From the IMG/VR virus record IMGVR_UViG_3300047170_000049, positions 62,001 through 126,000 of that record: DNA of 64,000 nucleotides; one strand, written 5' to 3'. The first letter of the stretch is position 1; each line of letters begins with the position of its first letter. Below, piece after piece: positions 22,809 to 31,561 of the stretch. Below the pieces are notes generated by a model. The model had not been told where the DNA came from, did not search any database, and was given only the letters and a program-made list of their open reading frames with translations. The position numbers were made by a program, and so were the translations under genes. This DNA is from a virus.

Positions 22809-23768
22809 TTAATGTTTTTTAGAATTATTCAATTTCGCGTAAATTTCCATAGCTTCTGCCTCGTTAGCGGCATAGAGCTTGTTGGCTAGCACAGCTTCCA
22901 CTTTTTCTAAGTTCTCCTCAGATAGGGTAGGAAGATGTTTTCGCATTTCAGTACGGGTTAGCTTCTTTTTCTTGAAAATTTTCACTAACTTAGCTAACTC
23001 AGTATCGAGTCCTTCCTTTTGCAAGGCAGGCCCACTTGAGAGGGCTGAGGGAGTGGCACCCATTCCACCAGCGGAGATTGCCTTTTTAAGTCCGCTGAGG
23101 GCATTGGATAGCTGTGCATATTGGTCAGGTCGTACTGAGTCCTGAATTATATACACTTCATTGTAAGCCGATTTGTGCAAGGATTCGTGGCCACCATTGG
23201 CAGTCGAGTAATCCATAGACTTGCGGACTCCTTGGTGGGATTCCTGCACAAATTCAACTTTGGCGGCTCTATTACAAGGCTTGTGCGTTAGCGCAAGTCT
23301 ACGAATAGCCGTTTCTTTTAAAAGATTTCCTTCACGTTTAACTGTAGAACCTTCAACGCTAAAGCCAAGTTGTTGTTCAACCCCAGCCGATTCAAAGTTG
23401 CGTATAATAGATGCGGCAGCTTTGGCGTTTGGATGATTCTCGTCATCAAAGATTTCTACTTGGCCCCAAATGAGTGGGACCTTGAGTTTCTTAAATGCTT
23501 GTAATTCTTGCTTATTTGAGCAATCTTTTTCGCTAAAGATTTTCTTAGCGTTCATGACCCTACCGACGATAGACTGAAAGCCTTCAAAGCCTTTGTTTTT
23601 CTCATCTTTTAGGTCTTCTGGGTTGATATGCTCCGTATTAACTAGAGCCTTTCCTGAACGTAGCTCTTCTATGTCAGCACCCTTAACATCTAGGACTTCG
23701 CCTGAAGTATCGGGGGTTTGCGCTGAAAAGACACCAGCCAGTATTAGATTTTTCTTAAGGTCACTCAT
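22809..23768 (-). CDS. Prohead maturation protease
   Basis: 319 aa. Pattern of the U35/S78-type serine proteases: NTEHINPED (candidate catalytic His), IWGQVEIFD strand, GFSVEGST (candidate Ser) and IRRLALTHKPCNRAAKVEF. Protease domain about 1-180; the remaining 140 residues are charged and may act as internal scaffold or be self-cleaved. Located upstream of scaffold and capsid genes. First gene after late-type motif L6. Confidence 0.8.
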   Translation of the reverse strand: MSDLKKNLILAGVFSAQTPDTSGEVLDVKGADIEELRSGKALVNTEHINPEDLKDEKNKGFEGFQSIVGRVMNAKKIFSEKDCSNKQELQAFKKLKVPLIWGQVEIFDDENHPNAKAAASIIRNFESAGVEQQLGFSVEGSTVKREGNLLKETAIRRLALTHKPCNRAAKVEFVQESHQGVRKSMDYSTANGGHESLHKSAYNEVYIIQDSVRPDQYAQLSNALSGLKKAISAGGMGATPSALSSGPALQKEGLDTELAKLVKIFKKKKLTRTEMRKHLPTLSEENLEKVEAVLANKLYAANEAEAMEIYAKLNNSKKH

Positions 23769-23776
23769 ACTAACAA

Positions 23777-23804
23777 AATTAAGATTTTAAGCTAAATACT
23801 TGAT
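23777..23804 (-). promoter_or_regulatory. Late-type promoter motif L6
   Basis: Minus strand: AAGTATTTAGCTTAAAATCTT followed by AATTTTG. Full AAAATCTTAAT core, very close to the protease ATG (23768). Confidence 0.6.
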
Positions 23805-23834
23805 TTAATTAAAGTTAAATGCCTTAAATTCTTA

Positions 23835-23862
23835 TTGACACTAATACGGGATGTGGTAATAT
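23835..23862 (+). promoter_or_regulatory. Sigma-70-type promoter
   Basis: TTGACA (23835-23840), 16-nt spacer, TAATAT (23857-23862), preceded by TGG, so it has a perfect -35 and an extended -10. About 33 nt before the GTG at 23896. The clearest host-type promoter in the window. Confidence 0.8.
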
Positions 23863-23895
23863 TAATGAATAGCGACTTAAACAAAGGGGATTAAA

Positions 23896-24153
23896 GTGTA
23901 TCTTACAAGAATTTTAGACTTAGGTGTTTGGAAGACCGTAGCGACCGTTATCAACCCAATTGGTCAATTTCGTAGCGCCTTAACCTTAGAACAAAAGCGC
24001 CGCGTGGTATCCATTGGCAAGAATATTGATATTGATAAGAAAATTGAAGCCGCTCAATTATGGGCTATCGCCCGTGAATCAACTGACCAAGAACTGCGTA
24101 AAATGCAAGCCGCAATCAAAGTAGTAGTAGAGCATAAAAACAAGGATTTATAA
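23896..24153 (+). CDS. Unknown small protein
   Basis: 85 aa, GTG start with AAGGGG about 9 nt upstream. Basic, helical C-terminal half. Driven by a strong host-type promoter, so expected early, possibly host-interacting. Abuts the next gene (shared base at 24153). No family recognised. Confidence 0.65.
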   Translation: MYLTRILDLGVWKTVATVINPIGQFRSALTLEQKRRVVSIGKNIDIDKKIEAAQLWAIARESTDQELRKMQAAIKVVVEHKNKDL

Positions 24154-24440
24154 TGGGTTCTTCTAAATTAGGCATGGCTAGATTTTGGCCTTCCGTAAAA
24201 AATGAAGAACCTAAAGCACCTCAAGTTGTCATACCTAAAATAATTCACATAACGGATTATGAATATTACGACTCACATGAGGTAATTCTAGCGGTTACAT
24301 TTAAGGACCAAACGATACACCATTGCGAACCGCAACAACAGCATAAGTGTCACGAATTGATGGCACAATGGGCAAAGTCAATTATAGGTCCTAGTGAATC
24401 TGAAGAGATGAAATTGCACGACTTACTTTTTTGTAAGTGA
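24153..24440 (+). CDS. Unknown small protein, LLF tail
   Basis: 95 aa with a KTFxxxxIxF-like body (VILAVTFKDQTIHHCEP) of the kind seen in small KTSC-like domains, and a C-terminal tail MKLHDLLFCK resembling the tails of the proteins at 16723, 17018 and 19149. Its end overlaps the convergent MuF-like gene by 18 nt, with no terminator between. Confidence 0.6.
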   Translation: MGSSKLGMARFWPSVKNEEPKAPQVVIPKIIHITDYEYYDSHEVILAVTFKDQTIHHCEPQQQHKCHELMAQWAKSIIGPSESEEMKLHDLLFCK

Positions 24441-25253
24441 CTTTTCTTGTTTCTTTTGATGGTCGTATTCATTGTGGTCTTGACCCACATATTCTAAGCG
24501 ACCTGCTTTATTGAATCCAAACCCAGGACCGACGAACACTAGGACGTGACGGCAGTTAGGATGAGTCGTGGATATACTTGCTTTACGGTCTTTCCAATCA
24601 CCTGAATCACTAGCGAGTTCAGACATTTTATAGACCTTTGGGGTAACCATATCAGGTTGAACCCATAAACGAATACAGTCTTTACAAATCTTATCATCGT
24701 TAACGCCAATTTTGCAAACCAATGGGTCTTCAATACCAAGCTGTTCAGAGCTTTTAAGAATGGCATCGGCCACACCATGGTTTTGAGCATTGTGAAGTTC
24801 GACGTTGGCAATAAGCTCCACACCCTTATCGAGCTTCTTACGTTGCTCTTCTAAAGACTCACGAATTTTGGAGAAGATTTCTTTGCCTTCATCTGTACGA
24901 AGAAAATCGCCAATCTTCTCACTCTTAAGTTTATTTTTGTTTTTAACCGTAGCTAGACCTTCTTCGATGGTTCGCATCATATCGGCAGTGGTCTTTTGCT
25001 TTAGGGAGTCGATGTAGTCTGAGGCGGTATTTTGCAAGCGTTCCATGTTCACTTTATCGCTGGAATCTTGCATACCGTTTAATAGGTTGGCGTGTAAGTA
25101 AGCCTGGAGCAATGACTTTTTAGGGTCGTAGTTCTTTAAGGCAAAGGAATAGTAATTCTTTAAGGCGCTAGGGCCTAAGAACGTACCTTTGAGGTTATCA
25201 AAGGACCTTGAGATGATTGATTGAATTACTTCGCGTGCTTTTTTGCTTAACAT
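24423..25253 (-). CDS. MuF-like head morphogenesis protein
   Basis: 276 aa. N-terminal helical part, then the typical MuF/SPP1 gp7 C-terminal block: a helix ELHNAQNHGVADAI, CKDCIRLW, a Pro-rich turn, and THPNCRHVLVFV. Follows the portal gene directly (1-nt overlap), as in other phages. It is thought to help head assembly or DNA exit and is packaged in few copies. Confidence 0.85.
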   Translation of the reverse strand: MLSKKAREVIQSIISRSFDNLKGTFLGPSALKNYYSFALKNYDPKKSLLQAYLHANLLNGMQDSSDKVNMERLQNTASDYIDSLKQKTTADMMRTIEEGLATVKNKNKLKSEKIGDFLRTDEGKEIFSKIRESLEEQRKKLDKGVELIANVELHNAQNHGVADAILKSSEQLGIEDPLVCKIGVNDDKICKDCIRLWVQPDMVTPKVYKMSELASDSGDWKDRKASISTTHPNCRHVLVFVGPGFGFNKAGRLEYVGQDHNEYDHQKKQEKSLTKK

Positions 25254-27274
25254 TATTCGTGCCCATGACCGTCATCTTTGTCACCTAGGGCGTTCATAAT
25301 TTGGTTGAGCATGTCTTGTGACTGAGCCTGCCAACTTTCAGTAACCTTGTCTTTGATTTGCTTATGCAATTTGAGTAACTCTCTACGATTTTTGGGTAAG
25401 CTCTTTTCAGCTTTGGTTAAGCCTTCAGACTTATTCAAAAGTTCTTGGAGTTGAGCCACTACGGAGTCAAGGTCTTGAGGTTGTTGTGGAGCGCCGCCAC
25501 CTGGTTGTCCTGGTTGACCAGGTTGGGGTGGAGGGTTAAGCATTTGCTTAACTTCTAAGTACATCTCGTCGCCAAGGTAGTAGTCGAATTCAGGATGTTG
25601 GGTCTTGTCGCCATAACCTTTATATTGCTCACCGCCAAAGGATTCGAGGATTTGTCCCTTCGTGTAGTATTTTTCAAGGATTGCAAGCCATGCAGCGTTC
25701 ATTGGGAATTCGCCTGCAAGTGGGACCTTCTGTTTTTCTACGCGGTCCATGATGTCGTTCATGTTCATGTAGATTGCAGAGTCTTGCTCTAAGCGGGTAG
25801 CTTCTTTTTCTGGTGTATCTGCATCAAGACCTTCGAGGTCGATGTAGAAAAGTTTAGCCCATTCAGGATTAATCTTGGGTAAAAGTCTTTCGTTAATGAA
25901 ATCTTCTACGCTAAGTAGTAATGGACGAAGACCAATGTCACGAGCGGCGATTAACTTCCATTCGTTATTAGCTTCTGCCATTGACTGAGAGTTCGTACCG
26001 CGTGATAGGTATGATAGAGCGGCTACTTCATCAGGTGACATTTGGAAAGCGGCGAAAATCATACGTTTAGTCAAGTCTGATAAGTATTGGAATTCCATGT
26101 CGCGGCCAGCGGCATCTAATGCAACGGTATCAACTTCGTCTTTAGTACCGATACCAAATACTGGCATACGCCAAGCAGCATTAGAAGAGTTGATATGCGC
26201 GTTCATCTGAGCACGAATCATTTCAACGTCTTCTTTGTCCAAGTTCTCAGATTTGAAAACCAGGATGTTACGAGATGCGCGACCGTTAATGAAGTACATC
26301 TTGTTATGAGTTGTAATATTGATGTGGGTTGTGATAGCATTAATAATACGGTCAAAGATGGTTACAGGATAACCTGAACGTAGAATGTCAGTTGAAGGGC
26401 TAAGGGTCCAGACTAGTAGTTCATCATCTGTAAAGAACTGTCTTGGACGTTCTTGGATAACTTGTACCCATGTGTAATCATCTTCAATGAAGCGTTCTGG
26501 GTCAACTTCGATTTTACCTTGTCCGTCAATACCATCGCGAATGCGTTGAAGTTCTACGATAGCTTGTTCACGGATAGATTGAGCGGCATCAGCTTTAGGT
26601 GCTGCGAAGTAAATAGTACCAGCATCGACGGCGCGAAAGTATTGAAACTCTTCTGAGCTTTCAGTCTTAATGATTTCAGTTGCGAACCACCCGAACGTCA
26701 AAGCATCTTCTATGATTTCTGAGAAGTATTGGGATAGGGTACGTTTTTCTTTATCTTTAAGCCCTTCGTTAGAACCACAATTGAGCATAAGTTCTTTAAT
26801 CTTAGGGACTTCTGTCTCTTTAAGCTCTTTGATTTTTTCATCACTCAAACCTTCTAAAATTTGAGGCTTGATGTTAACGGTAAAACCAACATCGAAACGG
26901 TTAGCACGAGGTCTAGCGAATGATGCAATTTGACGAGCACGAACGGGTAGGATGACGCCGCCGATAAGTTCTTCTGTATCGCGGATGCGCTTGAGCATGA
27001 TGTTTGGAATGAGCGAAGTTTTTTGTTTATAGAGACCTTCGTAATTGGAATAACCAAGCTGAGGGTCTACGTCATAAGATAGGCGAAGACTCTTCTTGAT
27101 TTTCTCATCAGAGCTTTTCTTAAGTTCGCTAAGGATTTGTGCAATTGGGTCAGCCGAATTGGTATTAGGGTCAACTTCAATTGTGGTAAATCGCTTATCG
27201 CTAGTAGGAAGCTGCTCTGCGTTTCTAGGTAACTCAGCGCCGCCTACTAATCTTTGTGTTTTATCATCGCTCAT
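25253..27274 (-). CDS. Portal protein
   Basis: 673 aa. Between terminase and MuF-like genes. Blocks such as FGWFATEIIK, LVWTLSPS, and SPDEVAALSYLSRGTNSQSM followed by a long helix fit large phage portals of the DUF935/phi29-like type. The C-terminal 100 residues are Pro/Gln-rich then helical. Forms the DNA-entry ring; no catalytic function expected. Confidence 0.85.
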   Translation of the reverse strand: MSDDKTQRLVGGAELPRNAEQLPTSDKRFTTIEVDPNTNSADPIAQILSELKKSSDEKIKKSLRLSYDVDPQLGYSNYEGLYKQKTSLIPNIMLKRIRDTEELIGGVILPVRARQIASFARPRANRFDVGFTVNIKPQILEGLSDEKIKELKETEVPKIKELMLNCGSNEGLKDKEKRTLSQYFSEIIEDALTFGWFATEIIKTESSEEFQYFRAVDAGTIYFAAPKADAAQSIREQAIVELQRIRDGIDGQGKIEVDPERFIEDDYTWVQVIQERPRQFFTDDELLVWTLSPSTDILRSGYPVTIFDRIINAITTHINITTHNKMYFINGRASRNILVFKSENLDKEDVEMIRAQMNAHINSSNAAWRMPVFGIGTKDEVDTVALDAAGRDMEFQYLSDLTKRMIFAAFQMSPDEVAALSYLSRGTNSQSMAEANNEWKLIAARDIGLRPLLLSVEDFINERLLPKINPEWAKLFYIDLEGLDADTPEKEATRLEQDSAIYMNMNDIMDRVEKQKVPLAGEFPMNAAWLAILEKYYTKGQILESFGGEQYKGYGDKTQHPEFDYYLGDEMYLEVKQMLNPPPQPGQPGQPGGGAPQQPQDLDSVVAQLQELLNKSEGLTKAEKSLPKNRRELLKLHKQIKDKVTESWQAQSQDMLNQIMNALGDKDDGHGHE

Positions 27275-27277
27275 AAA

Positions 27278-28252
27278 TTACTCTGCCGTCGCAATCGTTA
27301 CAACCAAAGTCTCAAGACTGAGGTTAGTTACACTTAAAGCGTAGGTCGTTCCATTCTTAAGATAGAGTCCTGGGGTTTCAGGACTATCGACTGTTGTGGG
27401 CTCAACTAACGTGTTATTTGAAACATCAGCATTAGCTTGAACACTGCAACGTTGTTGTGCAGCAATCATGACCCACTTTTTAGCGTTTGAATAAATTACG
27501 AATCCAGCGGCTCCAGGCATGATGCCTGATTCAATTGGAAGTCCATTTGGATTAGCTGCCGTGATTTCAATGTAATTAGGCGTTACGTTTGTAAGAACGT
27601 AGGTGCCTTGGGTGTATTGACTAAATCCAGCGGAGATTAGAAGCTTATCGCCAATTTGTGCTTGATTATTTGAAGCACCATTACTGAAGAGTAATAACAG
27701 TGTAGGGTCTAGAACCACTACAGTTTCTGCCACTGCATCAAGATTTTGAATAGAAAATGATGTTGCGTTCTTACCAATAACAGTGAACACACCTTGGTTA
27801 ACTGGGTTAAAGCCAGAACCTGCACTAATGCTAACTTGGTCACCAATTTGAAGTGTGCTGAAGTCAGGCGCTGTACCCGTTCCAGTATATGTGTAAAGGG
27901 CAATGCCACCATTTACCGTAACGGCGAATTGGGTGGTATTATCAATGCCTGTCACGCGGCTAGTTCTAAAAGCTGGGGCTGTTCCACCAGTCCAAGTAAA
28001 TCTAAAGGTGTTAAGAGCAATAGAAGGTTGGCTTACGGTAAATGCCGTAGTGCTATCAATCGCGGTATTTCTCGTACCGTTGAAGATTGATTGGGTAAAC
28101 CCTGGAGCAATTGCAAACTCTTCCGACTTAGGTCTGGTTACCGTCATGCCTAGCAAATTGTAAGAAAGGTCAGCATTTCGGATACTTGGGTTGTTATTTT
28201 GTAGCATGTCAGAGAAAGCTAAAAAGCCTAATCGTAAATTTAAAGTGCTCAA
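27278..28252 (-). CDS. Putative virion structural protein
   Basis: 324 aa, almost entirely beta-strand with repeated units of about 40 residues ending in [TS]F[ST][IV] (TVIGKNATSFSIQN and similar). Low charge. Lies between terminase and portal and has its own late-type motif (28287-28314). Could be a head fibre, decoration or tail surface protein. Confidence 0.6.
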   Translation of the reverse strand: MSTLNLRLGFLAFSDMLQNNNPSIRNADLSYNLLGMTVTRPKSEEFAIAPGFTQSIFNGTRNTAIDSTTAFTVSQPSIALNTFRFTWTGGTAPAFRTSRVTGIDNTTQFAVTVNGGIALYTYTGTGTAPDFSTLQIGDQVSISAGSGFNPVNQGVFTVIGKNATSFSIQNLDAVAETVVVLDPTLLLLFSNGASNNQAQIGDKLLISAGFSQYTQGTYVLTNVTPNYIEITAANPNGLPIESGIMPGAAGFVIYSNAKKWVMIAAQQRCSVQANADVSNNTLVEPTTVDSPETPGLYLKNGTTYALSVTNLSLETLVVTIATAE

Positions 28253-28286
28253 GAAAGTGCTCCTTGGATAATACCGTTTTTTAATA

Positions 28287-28314
28287 CATTAAGATTTTCA
28301 TATAACTCATTGAT
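28287..28314 (-). promoter_or_regulatory. Late-type promoter motif L7
   Basis: Minus strand: AATGAGTTATATGAAAATCTT followed by AATGTATT. Full AAAATCTTAAT core and GTTA block; 35-62 nt upstream of ATG 28252. Confidence 0.65.
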
Positions 28315-28322
28315 TTTATTCA

Positions 28323-30161
28323 TTAAATTCCCCAATGAAATCCCTGCTTTTTGGATGTTTGCGTAGGGTTTGCCCCACCAGATTCCTGGGTAACCGTCTT
28401 AATTTGAGTAGAAAGCCAGTTGTCCATTTGCTTTTGAACTTCTGCACGATACTCTTCAGGGGTTTGCTCTTTTTTCTCTTCATTGTTCTTAGGGATAATA
28501 ATTTGGTTACGGCTAATCCATACGTTTTGAGCTATGTAAGACAATGCGTCATGAGAGTCATCGTCTTCTTTTACGGGGGTATCTGTAAGCTTACCTGCCG
28601 TATCGTAACTAAAGTGATAACGCTCTAAGTTTTGAATTAAAGCCTCACACTCACCCTTAAGACCATAAAGTCTAGTGCCGCCCGTGGTGGGTGCAATTTT
28701 AGAACGGATGGCGGTAATACCGTTTTCAACGCGTTTGGTGAAGTCATCATATATTCTAACGACTTTAGACAACATCTTGTTAATACCAGGCTGTGCAGTA
28801 TCTGGGTACATGACAGAGAATTTATACTCATCGTGCATCCTACCCGCTAGTTCGACTACTTCTGGGGGTTCTAGGCCAGCTTGTTCATGAACTTTAAGAA
28901 TATAAACATTTCCAACGCCATCTTCATAGGCAATAACTATAGAGGTAGGGTGAGTTACGCCGTGGTCAATACCAGCATAGCGTCTAACGCCAGCTTTGAT
29001 GAACCTATCAATAAGGTCTTTTTTGGTAACCTCAAAGCCTGGGTCTTCACCAGTAAAAATCTCCCACATCTCACGAGGGGTCTTTTCAAAATTCTCTCGT
29101 TTAAATCTTGAGTAGACCGCACCTTCTGCCGATGGTGCCATTGACATTTTTTGTGACAAGAACCATTCGACCGTAGGGGCTGATTTGAATTCTTGTATTA
29201 CTGACTTAGTAGGACGAAGTGTTTTGCAAGTTGAGGTTTGCTTCTTAAGGTCACCACCACATACGGCAGAGAGTGGGCACTTCAAACAGCCTTCAAAGCC
29301 CTGCACCGTTTCAAACTTTGCTTGTTCATGCACGGGTAATAAATCGAACTGAGCGTCAACTAAGGTTATGTTTTCCGTAACGTTGACGTGCATGGTCACA
29401 GGAACCGTCCCAGATATTTCATCAGGGCAACGCTTAGTGTTTTCTAATACAGTCCAAAACTCAAATTGAATGCCGTTAGTTTTACGGTCTTCATATTCAG
29501 TTTCAATAATAGTGTACTTACCCTTACGAGATGAAATCCCAAAATTAATCCATGGCTTGCCATCTTGGGTGTAAATTGGAATACCGCTAACGTCTTGGTA
29601 AGCTACCATTTTATCTGGGCTTAAAGACGCTAACTCATCTAATGACACTACAGGTTGGTGAGGCCCTTGAACGGCCATAGGGGAGATGGAAAGAATTTCT
29701 ACTTCCACATCTTCCCCGTTCACCATGAACTTGGAATTTTTTTGGGTCGGCTCACCAGTCAAGTGTTCCTTGACATAAGGCTTATTAGCAAATTTCCTAA
29801 AATAGGAATATGCGCGATTCGCTTGTGGAATTGTACCGCCTAAGTGTACAACCCCGCGACCAAAGTGCAAAGGCAGTAGGATAGCTAATACGGCAGATGA
29901 TAAGGTCTTTTGGCTAGAACGGCCTGCAATGAAACGAATCGTTACAGGCTCATCACCTTTTTCATCAGCACAAAATTGATAAATCTTCCAAACCATATCG
30001 AGAGGATTGGAAGTGGCAAAACGAGACACCGTGCAGTCAGCTAAGTCTACATCAAGAAAATACTTCAACCAACGTTGAAGGCCGACCTTAGAAGTAATGC
30101 GCTCTAAGAGCATTATTCGGTCGCGGTTTTCTTTTTCAGTGTCTACTACAGGGATGGTCAT
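28323..30161 (-). CDS. Terminase large subunit with four-cysteine insertion
   Basis: 612 aa. ATPase: variant Walker A AGRSSQKT (79-86), where Gln84 replaces the usual Gly, and Walker B VVSLDEL (D175, E176). Nuclease: YAGIDHG (D399), MYPDTA (D454) and EDDDSHDA (533-538), the RNase H-like acidic set. Between the two domains C292-x2-C295-x5-C301-x10-C312 makes a probable Zn or Fe-S site. Packages DNA into proheads. Overlaps the upstream gene as ATGA. Confidence 0.9.
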   Translation of the reverse strand: MTIPVVDTEKENRDRIMLLERITSKVGLQRWLKYFLDVDLADCTVSRFATSNPLDMVWKIYQFCADEKGDEPVTIRFIAGRSSQKTLSSAVLAILLPLHFGRGVVHLGGTIPQANRAYSYFRKFANKPYVKEHLTGEPTQKNSKFMVNGEDVEVEILSISPMAVQGPHQPVVSLDELASLSPDKMVAYQDVSGIPIYTQDGKPWINFGISSRKGKYTIIETEYEDRKTNGIQFEFWTVLENTKRCPDEISGTVPVTMHVNVTENITLVDAQFDLLPVHEQAKFETVQGFEGCLKCPLSAVCGGDLKKQTSTCKTLRPTKSVIQEFKSAPTVEWFLSQKMSMAPSAEGAVYSRFKRENFEKTPREMWEIFTGEDPGFEVTKKDLIDRFIKAGVRRYAGIDHGVTHPTSIVIAYEDGVGNVYILKVHEQAGLEPPEVVELAGRMHDEYKFSVMYPDTAQPGINKMLSKVVRIYDDFTKRVENGITAIRSKIAPTTGGTRLYGLKGECEALIQNLERYHFSYDTAGKLTDTPVKEDDDSHDALSYIAQNVWISRNQIIIPKNNEEKKEQTPEEYRAEVQKQMDNWLSTQIKTVTQESGGANPTQTSKKQGFHWGI

Positions 30162-30601
30162 TTTGCCTTTAAATCTTCCTTAAGTTGTTCATCAAGAACT
30201 TGGAGTACAACGCCTGGTTTTTCATCTCCAAAAATCTGTAAATGTGATTCGTGTACTGAGTGGACGGCTTCTGCAACTACTGATTGGACTCGCTCAACTT
30301 CTGACATACCAACGGGTTGTTGTGATTTAAAACCTGGATTGCCATTTTTAATTTCCAATTTTCCTTTAAATTCTGGACGAGGATTGGCTTTAACAATATC
30401 CAAAGGGTTGGTGTCATCTGAAGCAACTAAATTCCCACCTGTAGCTTCGATAACTGCAATAGCCATCTTAACTTCTTCCTCATCAACAACATCATGCAAG
30501 GTATTTAAAAGTTGGTTATGCGCAACAACCCTATCAAGTGAAGCTTCAGATTCTTTTTTGTACATCTCAGTGAGTTCTTCTGGTGTAGGCATCTTTGTCA
30601 T
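30158..30601 (-). CDS. Unknown protein between terminase subunits
   Basis: 147 aa, helical at both ends with a Pro/Gly/Lys-rich middle. Coupled to both terminase genes by 4-nt overlaps, so it may be a packaging accessory. No motif recognised. Confidence 0.65.
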   Translation of the reverse strand: MTKMPTPEELTEMYKKESEASLDRVVAHNQLLNTLHDVVDEEEVKMAIAVIEATGGNLVASDDTNPLDIVKANPRPEFKGKLEIKNGNPGFKSQQPVGMSEVERVQSVVAEAVHSVHESHLQIFGDEKPGVVLQVLDEQLKEDLKAK

Positions 30602-31182
30602 TTTTTACCTTCCTTTTCATTTATCATTTGCTCTAAAAGAGCTTCTTTAACTTGTGGTGTTAATTCTTTCTTAAATTCAGGGTCTATCTTGAAAGTTGTA
30701 ACACTATGATTTTCCGTTTTAATTTCTTGCTTTGTAATCTTGTCTTTACCCGTAATCTTTTGGAGTAAGTCGATAGCGTCTTTATAGCTCTTAAGACTAT
30801 TAATTGAATTATCTGGCAGGTCTTCTTTCTTGCCAGTTTGTAGGTACTTAATCATTTGCTCATTGTGTTGCTTATGGGCCACAGAGATTAAATTGGTTAA
30901 GTGAACTATGGACTCCAGTTCTTGCTTGGCCATCTTCTGACCTACTTGTTCTTGCAAGCCCTTAGCGTATTCATCACGCTTACGGTGCCACTCAAACTTC
31001 TCAGCGGCAAACAATACATCACCTTCAGAAATACCTTTATTAAGACGGGCAATCTCAGCACATGAGTAATTCTCAAGGAACAGTTCATAAAACTGTGCAA
31101 CTAAGGCAGGCGACATGGGTCGAATGCCAATCTTCTTATACGATTCTAAAATTTCTAATTCGCGTGGGTTAAAATTTGGCAT
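30598..31182 (-). CDS. Terminase small subunit
   Basis: 194 aa from ATG 31182 (a TTG at 31188 is the alternative). Residues about 35-70 contain a helix-turn-helix-like stretch (SCAEIARLNKGISEGDVLFA) followed by a charged helix EWHRKRDEYA, as in DNA-recognising small terminases; then oligomerisation helices and a basic tail. Two genes upstream of the large subunit. Confidence 0.7.
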   Translation of the reverse strand: MPNFNPRELEILESYKKIGIRPMSPALVAQFYELFLENYSCAEIARLNKGISEGDVLFAAEKFEWHRKRDEYAKGLQEQVGQKMAKQELESIVHLTNLISVAHKQHNEQMIKYLQTGKKEDLPDNSINSLKSYKDAIDLLQKITGKDKITKQEIKTENHSVTTFKIDPEFKKELTPQVKEALLEQMINEKEGKK

Positions 31183-31561
31183 CGTCAATATACACTTCGA
31201 TTTTAGTGTTCTCCCAAAGCAAATGCTTGGTCCAGAGTTTTAAGTTCTTAACTGCCGCTGCAGTTTCTTTATTGTACTTAAATGTAGTTTTGAGCTTACG
31301 AGGGTCGTACTTCTTACGCTTGATAAGAGCTTCGCCCTTCTTAGTGTAGTGGTGCTTAGTCTTAAGGCGGTAAATAACCACACGAGCTTCAGTATCGACT
31401 TCAAAGGAAGCTTCTAGTGTTAACGGAGTGCAGGCATATGTGTACGCTTCCATTTGGTGAATGTGGAAATCATGTAATACGCCAAACTTAGTTAGAAGTA
31501 GTTTTCCTAGCGTCCACTTTTGTTGAGCATTTGTGGTATTACTTGCTGCAGCTTGTTCCAT
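31169..31561 (-). CDS. Unknown 130-aa protein
   Basis: ATG 31561 is preceded by AAAGGAAGG, so the 55-nt overlap with the Mre11-like gene is real. Basic middle (TKHHYTKKGEALIKRKKYDPRKLK) and an acidic end IEVYIDDAKF. Strand-rich. No family recognised. Confidence 0.65.
   Translation of the reverse strand: MEQAAASNTTNAQQKWTLGKLLLTKFGVLHDFHIHQMEAYTYACTPLTLEASFEVDTEARVVIYRLKTKHHYTKKGEALIKRKKYDPRKLKTTFKYNKETAAAVKNLKLWTKHLLWENTKIEVYIDDAKF

Noticed and set aside
24423-24440. Terminator between the convergent genes ending at 24440 and 24423
   Set aside because: The two genes overlap by 18 nt and no inverted repeat with a T-run is present there.
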